The position numbers were made by a program, and so were the translations under genes. A stretch of DNA of 12,046 nt from Eudoraea sp. (lineage in GTDB: Bacteria > Bacteroidota > Bacteroidia > Flavobacteriales > Flavobacteriaceae), in NCBI GenBank assembly GCA_013042925.1, contig JABDPH010000146.1:1-12046 (forward strand), written 5' to 3'. Shown piece after piece: positions 7,176 to 12,046 of this stretch (positions within the stretch are counted from its first letter, which is position 1; each line of letters opens with the position of its first letter). The notes below the pieces were generated by a model. The model saw only the letters and a program-made list of their open reading frames with translations. It made no database searches and was not told the origin of the DNA.

Positions 7176-7328
7176 AGATGAGAATTTAATTTACTTGATA
7201 AATAAGCACACTAGCTTCTATAAATATACAGAAATGAATTGGCACATAACGGTGTTATAAGAATCAAGCAGGAAAAAAGAATTTTACTTGAACTAAACTA
7301 ATAAGTATGTCTGTTTTTAGATGAATTA

Positions 7329-7361
7329 TTTCCGGAAAAGGATGAATAATCTATATATAGA
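7329..7361. repeat. Two adjacent perfect palindromes
   Basis: TTTCCGGAAA (7329-7338, 10 bases) and TCTATATATAGA (7350-7361, 12 bases) lie 11 bases apart, about 155-185 bases upstream of the lipoprotein-cytochrome start. They are possible protein-binding sites, but no known operator is recognised. Confidence 0.4.
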
Positions 7362-7380
7362 AGCAAAATTTTGACAGAAT

Positions 7381-7419
7381 TATTATAAAATGAAAAACTC
7401 CGGTAATCAGCCGGAGTTT
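7381..7419 (-). terminator. Intrinsic terminator of rpoD
   Basis: A perfect 9-base-pair stem, AAACTCCGG (7395-7403) with CCGGAGTTT (7411-7419), has a 7-base loop. In the minus-strand transcript it is followed by a U-rich run (TTTTTCATTTTA when read from the last stem bases). It lies about 115 bases past the rpoD stop codon. The plus-strand side is less U-rich, so the leftward direction is favoured. Confidence 0.85.
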
Positions 7420-7535
7420 ATTCATCAATCAAAAAACGAACAGTCATGATAAACTGTTGTTACTAACACAAATTACAATTTTTATACCTAAATTCCAATT
7501 TAAGGAAAATTTAAGCCGTAATTAATGTCCCGGTA

Positions 7536-8399
7536 TTATCCGAGATAAGTTTTTAATATTTTACTTCTGGAAGTATGTTTTAACCTTCTTATTGCCTTTT
7601 CTTTAATTTGGCGTACTCTTTCTCTGGTTAGGTCAAAAGTTTCACCAATTTCCTCAAGAGTCATCGAATGCTGACCAGCCAGACCAAAATACAATCTGAT
7701 AACATCTGCTTCTCTGGGAGTAAGAGTTTCCAGAGCTCTTTCAATTTCCGTACGCAAGGATTCATGTAATAATTCTTTATCCGGATTCGGTGATTCCCCA
7801 CTGCGAAGAACATCATAAAGATTTGAATCCTCCCCGTCAATTAAAGGTGCATCCATAGATACGTGGCGACCTGAATTTTTCAAAGATTGTTTTACATCTT
7901 CCACGGTCATATCCAATTCCTTGGCGATTTCCTCTGCTGATGGGATTCGTTCATGAGCTTGCTCAAGAAATGCAAAGGTTTTATTTATCTTGTTAATAGA
8001 ACCGATTTTATTAAGGGGTAATCTAACAATACGTGATTGTTCTGCCAATGCCTGCAATATAGACTGACGAATCCACCATACGGCATAAGAGATGAATTTA
8101 AAGCCCCTTGTCTCATCAAAACGCTGTGCGGCCTTAATAAGGCCAAGATTTCCTTCATTGATCAAATCCGGAAGTGTAAGTCCCTGGTTCTGATATTGCT
8201 TGGCTACAGAAACAACAAAACGAAGATTAGCCTTAGTAAGTTTTTCCAAAGCCAATTGATCACCTGCTTTTATTCGTTGTGCTAATTCTACCTCCTCATC
8301 TGCTGTGATTAGATCTACCTTACCTATTTCCTGTAAGTATTTATCTAAGGACGCAGTTTCCCTGTTCGTAACCTGTTTTGTAATTTTTAGCTGTCTCAT
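7536..8399 (-). CDS. rpoD: Primary RNA polymerase sigma factor (Bacteroidota sigma-70 type)
   Basis: The 287-residue sigma factor lacks region 1.1 and the long non-conserved insert of E. coli RpoD, as is usual for Bacteroidota primary sigma factors. Region 1.2 covers about 16-48 ([20 protein letters not shown]). Region 2 covers about 49-119, with the core-binding segment [18 protein letters not shown] (78-95) and the melting/-10 segment [15 protein letters not shown] (100-114). Region 3 covers about 126-205, and region 4 about 218-285, with the helix-turn-helix [20 protein letters not shown] (246-265). It directs transcription from TAnnTTTG promoters such as those in this window. AAAGGAAAA about 12 bases upstream of the ATG is a weak ribosome-binding site. 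It follows pnp after a terminator, so it probably has its own promoter in 8400-8517. It ends before a strong terminator. All expected parts are present. Confidence 0.96.
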   Translation of the reverse strand: MRQLKITKQVTNRETASLDKYLQEIGKVDLITADEEVELAQRIKAGDQLALEKLTKANLRFVVSVAKQYQNQGLTLPDLINEGNLGLIKAAQRFDETRGFKFISYAVWWIRQSILQALAEQSRIVRLPLNKIGSINKINKTFAFLEQAHERIPSAEEIAKELDMTVEDVKQSLKNSGRHVSMDAPLIDGEDSNLYDVLRSGESPNPDKELLHESLRTEIERALETLTPREADVIRLYFGLAGQHSMTLEEIGETFDLTRERVRQIKEKAIRRLKHTSRSKILKTYLG

Positions 8400-8517
8400 T
8401 AAGGTTTTCCTTTATATGTTAAGTTCAAAGTGCATGGGCTGCATATACTTATACGTAAAAAATCGGCAAATGTTACAATAAGGTTATAAAAATTTAACTT
8501 TTTGGTTAAATAGCAAT

Positions 8518-8544
8518 AAAAAACCCCTTTTTATAAGGGGTTTT
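8518..8544 (-). terminator. Intrinsic terminator of pnp
   Basis: A perfect 10-base-pair stem, AAAACCCCTT (8520-8529) with AAGGGGTTTT (8535-8544), has a 5-base loop. On the minus strand it ends in six T residues. It starts 26 bases after the pnp stop codon and separates pnp from rpoD. The stem is A/T-flanked on both sides, so some bidirectional activity is possible. Confidence 0.92.
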
Positions 8545-8569
8545 CTAAAAATACTAACATTAAATAGAA

Positions 8570-10783
8570 TTAGTTTCTTCTGGGTTTGCGATCCCTATTT
8601 CTGTCATTTCTTCCGCGATCACGATCCCTATTTTCTCTTGGGGCTCTTTCCTTAAAACCTTCTGGTTTAGGAAATAAAGCTTTACGAGATACTTTTTCTT
8701 TTCTGGTTCGAGGATCTGTTCCGAAATATTTAACATCGAATACATCACCCATGTTTACAACATCGGTTACTTTCTCTGTTCTTTCCCAGGCGAGTTCAGA
8801 AACATGCAGAAGGACTTCATTTCCTGGAGCTTCAACATATTCTACAACAGCTCCGAAATCTAAAAGCTTAATCACTTTTACTTCATAAACACTTCCCACT
8901 TCCGGTTTAAAGGTAATGGAGTCTATTTTAGCAAGCACAGCATCTATTCCATCCTGATCTGTTCCCAGGATTTCAACTAGTCCTTCTTCAGTAACCGGAT
9001 CTTCATTGATAACAATAGTAGTACCTGTGGTTTTCTGAAGCTCCTGAATTACTTTTCCACCCGGACCAATTAGAGCCCCGATATAATCTCCCGGAATCGT
9101 AGCTGTTACCATTTTTGGTGCATGAGCTTTAACATCTTCATTTGGTTGAGCAATTGTACCGGTCAATTTTTCAAGAATATGGAGTCTTCCTTCCCTTGCC
9201 TGCATTAAAGCCTTCACCAATATTTCGTAGGATAAGCCTTTAACTTTGATGTCCATCTGACAAGCTGTGATCCCATCTGCAGTTCCTGTAACTTTAAAAT
9301 CCATATCTCCAAGATGATCTTCATCACCCAAAATATCAGACAAAACAGCATATTTACCTGTTTCGGTGTCGGTAATCAAACCCATTGCAATTCCTGAAAC
9401 AGGTTTCTTAAGTTGTACACCGGCATCCATAAGTGCCATTGTACCCGAACAAACGGTTGCCATAGAAGAAGAACCATTACTCTCTAATACTTCAGAAACA
9501 ACCCGAACAGTATATGGACAATCTTCAGGGATCATTCCTTTTAAAGCTCTTTGGGCTAAATTCCCATGACCAATTTCTCTACGGGAAGTTCCTCTGATGG
9601 GTCTTGCTTCGCCTGTGGAAAAAGGCGGGAAGTTATAATGCAAATAAAATGTTTCTTCACCTTCAAATGATGGCATATCAATTTGATTAGCTTCCCTCGA
9701 GGTTCCCAGTGTAACTGTTGCCAGTGCCTGCGTTTCTCCTCTTGTAAAAATTGAAGAACCATGAGTTGAGGGTAAATAATCTATTTCGCACCAGATAGGC
9801 CTTATCTCATCTGTCTTTCTGCCGTCGAGTCTTAATCCTTCATTTAATGTAAGGTCTCTAACAGCAGCTTTTTCGGCTTTGTAGTAATATTTGCTGATCA
9901 AATCCCCGATCTCTTCCAGTTCCTCTTCCGAATGTGAAGCTTTAATCTCTTCTTTTATTTCAGCAAAAGACGCACTGCGTTCGTGTTTAGAAGAACCAGC
10001 CTTGGCCACTTTATAGACTTTATCATAGGCCAGGTCATGAATCTTTTTCATAAGTGTTTCATCCTCAACTTCCGTCTCGTATTCGCGCACTTCTTTTTGT
10101 CCAAAGGCCTTCGCTAATTTAATCTGTGCAGCACATTGTACTTTAACAGCTTCGTGTGCAAACTTGATTGCTTCAACCATTTCTTCTTCAGAAATTTCGC
10201 CCATTTCACCTTCAACCATCATAACTGAGTCTTCAGAAGCCCCAATTACCATATCAATATCAGATTCAAGTAATTGTGTCCTTGTTGGATTAATGATAAA
10301 TTCTCCATTCACCCTTCCGACACGAACTTCAGAAATTGCACACTCGAACGGAAAGTCCGAAAGTTGGATTGCAGCAGATGCGGCGAGACCCGCCATAGCA
10401 TCCGGCATTACATTGTCATCATGAGACATTAACTGAATCATCACCTGAGTTTCAGAATGGTAATCCTTTGGAAATAATGGTCTCAAAACCCTATCTACCA
10501 GTCGCATTGTCAATACTTCTCCGTCACTTGGTCTGGCCTCTCTTTTGAAAAAACCTCCTGGATAACGTCCAGAAGCTGCAAATTTCTCCCGGTAATCTAC
10601 TGTTAAAGGAAGAAAATCTACATCACTTTGTTTGTAATTGGAAACTACCGTACATAATAACATACAGTTCCCAGATTGTACAACAACAGAACCATGGGCC
10701 TGTTTTGCAAGTTTTCCGGTTTCGATAGAAATTTCCCTACCGTCACCGAGGTCAATGACCTCTTTAAATGTTTTTGGAATCAT
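8570..10783 (-). CDS. pnp: Polyribonucleotide nucleotidyltransferase (PNPase)
   Basis: The 737-residue phosphorolytic 3'-to-5' exoribonuclease has the full PNPase layout. The first RNase PH domain spans about 1-230, with [12 protein letters not shown] (71-82) and [12 protein letters not shown] (94-105). A helical linker spans about 235-310. The catalytic second RNase PH domain spans about 318-550. Its phosphate site is SNGSSSMA (435-442), and its metal ligands are Asp487 and Asp493 in [13 protein letters not shown] (485-497). The KH domain is at about 557-620 with the GxxG loop GPGG (573-576). The S1 domain is at about 628-702. The last 27 residues (711-737) are strongly charged, with 11 Arg, 2 Lys and 6 Asp/Glu. 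It degrades and can tail RNA in the cytoplasm. It follows rpsO, the classic rpsO-pnp order, but a terminator and a 150-base gap with hairpins lie between. No Shine-Dalgarno is seen at its start. Confidence 0.98.
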   Translation of the reverse strand: MIPKTFKEVIDLGDGREISIETGKLAKQAHGSVVVQSGNCMLLCTVVSNYKQSDVDFLPLTVDYREKFAASGRYPGGFFKREARPSDGEVLTMRLVDRVLRPLFPKDYHSETQVMIQLMSHDDNVMPDAMAGLAASAAIQLSDFPFECAISEVRVGRVNGEFIINPTRTQLLESDIDMVIGASEDSVMMVEGEMGEISEEEMVEAIKFAHEAVKVQCAAQIKLAKAFGQKEVREYETEVEDETLMKKIHDLAYDKVYKVAKAGSSKHERSASFAEIKEEIKASHSEEELEEIGDLISKYYYKAEKAAVRDLTLNEGLRLDGRKTDEIRPIWCEIDYLPSTHGSSIFTRGETQALATVTLGTSREANQIDMPSFEGEETFYLHYNFPPFSTGEARPIRGTSRREIGHGNLAQRALKGMIPEDCPYTVRVVSEVLESNGSSSMATVCSGTMALMDAGVQLKKPVSGIAMGLITDTETGKYAVLSDILGDEDHLGDMDFKVTGTADGITACQMDIKVKGLSYEILVKALMQAREGRLHILEKLTGTIAQPNEDVKAHAPKMVTATIPGDYIGALIGPGGKVIQELQKTTGTTIVINEDPVTEEGLVEILGTDQDGIDAVLAKIDSITFKPEVGSVYEVKVIKLLDFGAVVEYVEAPGNEVLLHVSELAWERTEKVTDVVNMGDVFDVKYFGTDPRTRKEKVSRKALFPKPEGFKERAPRENRDRDRGRNDRNRDRKPRRN

Positions 10784-10935
10784 AAATTTTAATTAGAACC
10801 TGATTATTTATCAGGCTGTTAAACAATGGTCAATCGTCTTACTATAGACGACCTGAGTTGTGTTGTTGTGTTGTCGACCAATGAAAAACTATGTGTAAGC
10901 TTTTTGTGTTCGCCCTAAATATCAGGGCCTTTCTT
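10784..10935 (-). promoter_or_regulatory. pnp leader region with three hairpins
   Basis: Between the rpsO terminator and the pnp start, the minus-strand RNA can form three short stems. These are GCCCT/AGGGC (10912-10916 with 10924-10928), TCGTCT/AGACGA (10834-10839 with 10846-10851) and CCTGAT/ATCAGG (10799-10804 with 10810-10815). Between the first two lies a low-complexity CAACA-type tract (10857-10873), expected to be unpaired. No exact TAnnTTTG box is present. In E. coli the pnp leader is the target of RNase III and PNPase autoregulation; a similar role here is only inferred. Confidence 0.45.
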
Positions 10936-10962
10936 AAAAAAAAGGGGAAGCAATGCCTCCCC
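10936..10962 (-). terminator. Intrinsic terminator of rpsO
   Basis: In the minus-strand RNA, GGGGAGGC (from 10962-10955) pairs with GCTTCCCC (10951-10944). This makes 8 pairs including one G-U, with a 3-base loop, followed directly by eight T residues (10943-10936). It begins 5 bases after the rpsO stop. Strong hairpin plus T-run; some read-through would be needed if pnp has no promoter of its own. Confidence 0.93.
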
Positions 10963-10967
10963 ATATA

Positions 10968-11237
10968 TTATTTTCTAATATTCAATTCTTTTATAAGGGT
11001 ACGGTACTTTTCTATATCTTTTTTCTTCAAATAATCCAACAAACTTCTTCTTTTACCAACGAGTCTTACAAGGGATCTCTCCGTATTATAATCCTTTTGA
11101 TTGTTTTTTAGATGCCCGGTTAAATGATTAATCCGATGCGTAAATAAGGCAATCTGGCCTTCCGTTGAACCTGTGTTACCTTCTGAACCACCGTGTTTTT
11201 TAAAGATTTCTGCTTTAACTTCTTTTGTTAAATACAT
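10968..11237 (-). CDS. rpsO: 30S ribosomal protein S15
   Basis: The 89-residue protein is exactly the usual length of S15, a primary 16S rRNA-binding protein that helps assemble the central domain of the small subunit and bridges to 23S rRNA. The family core NTGSTEGQIALFTHRINHLT (21-40) and HLKNNQKDYNTERSLVRLVG (42-61) is intact, as is GKRRSLLDYLKKKD (61-74). It starts at ATG 11237, and a typical Bacteroidota promoter lies upstream. It is the first gene of the leftward rpsO-pnp-rpoD block and is followed at once by a strong terminator. Confidence 0.98.
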   Translation of the reverse strand: MYLTKEVKAEIFKKHGGSEGNTGSTEGQIALFTHRINHLTGHLKNNQKDYNTERSLVRLVGKRRSLLDYLKKKDIEKYRTLIKELNIRK

Positions 11238-11290
11238 TCCAATATTATTTTAAATGATTTTTATGTATCTGATTGATTTTCAATCGAGCG

Positions 11291-11298
11291 CAAAGATA
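11291..11298 (-). promoter_or_regulatory. -7 box of rpsO promoter
   Basis: The minus strand reads TATCTTTG, followed by CGC, a textbook Bacteroidota -7 element (TAnnTTTG), 53 bases before the rpsO start. Only a partial -33 match (CTG, 19 bases upstream) is seen. Position and orientation fit a strong ribosomal-protein promoter with a leader of roughly 45 bases. Confidence 0.75.
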
Positions 11299-11403
11299 GT
11301 AATTAATTTAAATAATGCAGGAGTCATTCACTTTTTTTGAGTTCCAATTAAACCTTTATGAATAACACGTGTCCAAGGATGGTAATATTAAAAAAATGAT
11401 AAT

Positions 11404-12046
11404 ATGAAAAATTGTTTTAAAAATTTGAGTTTTACAGGATTATTGCTTTTGGCAATAGTATTTAATTTTTCCTGTAACAAAGAAGAGTCTCCGGAAATAA
11501 TTGAAACCGGTGAAACCGAAACTTTTGAAGTTGCACAACTTCAGGCGAGTGATGAATCTGAATTAATTTCTGAAGAAATCATTAACATTGGAGAGGATGT
11601 TTACGCTACCGATGAAATCCAAGCTACATCCAAGGGTTCTTACATTTCAGATTATTTGCCAGATTGTGTAACAATTACTACTGTGGTGACTAGTACCAGT
11701 AAAGAAAAAACTATTGATTTTGGTGAGGGATGTGAATTGCCCAATGGGAATTTATTGAGCGGTAAAATTATACTGAGTTACCTTAAGGATATGGAGGCGG
11801 CTACAAACATGCTTAGTCTATCACTGGAGAACTTTACATTTAACGGAGTTTCTGTTGAAGGTAATGCCTCAGTGCAACGTATGCGCTCTAACGACAATGG
11901 AAATCCTCAGTCAGATGCCGTTGCCAGTTTTACAGGAGAATGGCCCGATGGTAGTTCTGCCAGTTTTACCGGTAACAGAACCAGGGAATGGATTGAAGGT
12001 TTTGGAAGCGGATTCTGGGGCGATAACGTTTTTCTTATCTCTGGTA
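11404..12046 (+). CDS. Uncharacterised Bacteroidota lipoprotein, N-terminal 214 residues (cut by window edge)
   Basis: The frame opens at ATG 11404 and stays open to the window end, so the C-terminus is missing. Residues 1-24 are a signal peptide with Lys2/Lys6, a hydrophobic core LLLLAIVFNF and Cys24 after Ser23. The segment after the cysteine is CNKEE, matching the K-(D/E)2 lipoprotein export signal described in Capnocytophaga, so surface exposure is predicted. Residues 25-75 are acidic and probably a flexible linker. A beta-rich region follows with Cys88 and Cys110 (DFGEGC), which may form a disulfide. The segments TIDFGEGC...GNLLSGKI and NRTREWIEGFGSGFWGDNVF recall a common flavobacterial lipoprotein family without known function; this is from memory and not searched. 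It is divergent from rpsO, with 166 bases between them. No function is assigned. Confidence 0.8.
   Translation, partial: MKNCFKNLSFTGLLLLAIVFNFSCNKEESPEIIETGETETFEVAQLQASDESELISEEIINIGEDVYATDEIQATSKGSYISDYLPDCVTITTVVTSTSKEKTIDFGEGCELPNGNLLSGKIILSYLKDMEAATNMLSLSLENFTFNGVSVEGNASVQRMRSNDNGNPQSDAVASFTGEWPDGSSASFTGNRTREWIEGFGSGFWGDNVFLISG

Larger units (their letters stand above)
7176..7535. other. Gene-free gap of 360 bases
   Basis: This AT-rich gap separates rpoD from the propeller-cytochrome gene; both are on the minus strand. It holds the rpoD terminator (7381-7419) and two perfect palindromes, TTTCCGGAAA at 7329-7338 and TCTATATATAGA at 7350-7361. No convincing gene, RNA gene or exact TAnnTTTG box for the downstream lipoprotein gene was found. 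Because the terminator isolates that gene from rpoD, its promoter must lie between about 7176 and 7380. Confidence 0.6.

Noticed and set aside
7390..7449. Small plus-strand reading frame of 19 codons starting MKNSGNQPEF
   Set aside because: It overlaps the rpoD terminator hairpin, has no promoter and no recognisable product.
7439..7458. Weak inverted repeat AACAGT/ACTGTT between rpoD and its terminator
   Set aside because: The stem is only 6 pairs with an 8-base loop and no T-run; the hairpin at 7395-7419 explains termination.
8467..8475. TAACATTTG on the minus strand as the rpoD promoter
   Set aside because: The spacing inside the box is three bases instead of two, and no -33 element is at the right distance.
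8586..8888. Open frame on the plus strand antisense to the 3' end of pnp
   Set aside because: It is a shadow of the strongly conserved PNPase S1 and tail coding sequence, low-complexity Ser/Leu-rich, with no known motif.
10164..10424. Ser/Ile-rich open frame on the plus strand inside pnp
   Set aside because: Antisense shadow of an intact PNPase domain; composition is typical of a complementary-frame artefact.
11365..11372. ACACGTGT palindrome upstream of the right-edge lipoprotein
   Set aside because: An isolated 8-base palindrome with no partner site; expected by chance at this length.

Overview
The window is an AT-rich chromosomal stretch from a member of the Bacteroidota, most likely a marine-type flavobacterium. 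Four things point there: promoter -7 boxes of the TAnnTTTG type, start codons mostly without Shine-Dalgarno sequences, a short (287 aa) primary sigma factor without region 1.1, and a lipoprotein carrying the flavobacterial K-(D/E)2 surface-export signal. The genus cannot be fixed from the sequence alone. Nothing suggests phage, plasmid, insertion sequence, CRISPR, tRNA or rRNA.

Left part (1-3134): a compact cyanophycin (multi-L-arginyl-poly-L-aspartate) module. The N-terminus of cyanophycin synthetase (cphA) runs off the left edge on the minus strand. It is divergent from cyanophycinase (cphB, plus). cphB meets, tail to tail with a 4-base stop-codon overlap, an isoaspartyl peptidase/plant-type asparaginase (minus). 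Together the three genes can make the polymer, cut it to beta-Asp-Arg dipeptides, and split the dipeptides to Asp and Arg, all in the cytoplasm. Just upstream of the peptidase, 15 bases away on the same strand, is a YpdA/Bdr-family FAD-NADPH oxidoreductase. It lacks the cysteine found at position 14 of the Firmicute enzymes.

Middle (3135-7175): a divergent promoter region with a duplicated -7-box repeat, a free-standing two-CBS-domain protein (plus), and ribulose-phosphate 3-epimerase (minus). The CBS gene and rpe overlap by four bases with the same CTAA arrangement as cphB and the peptidase. Upstream of rpe is a large lipoprotein with a beta-propeller, a helical repeat region and a C-terminal CxxCH cytochrome c domain. 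A 360-base gene-free gap follows, holding palindromes and the rpoD terminator.

Right part (7536-11237): a minus-strand housekeeping block, rpsO - pnp - rpoD (S15, PNPase, primary sigma), with a clear intrinsic terminator after each gene. The rpsO-pnp gap carries three small hairpins. At the right edge (11404-12046, plus) begins an uncharacterised Bacteroidota lipoprotein, cut by the window end.

Most of the window is ordinary chromosome. The best candidates for a second look are the intracellular cyanophycin cycle, the Cys-less YpdA next to it, the stand-alone propeller-cytochrome lipoprotein, and several small unexplained repeats near promoters. No clearly undescribed system is evident.
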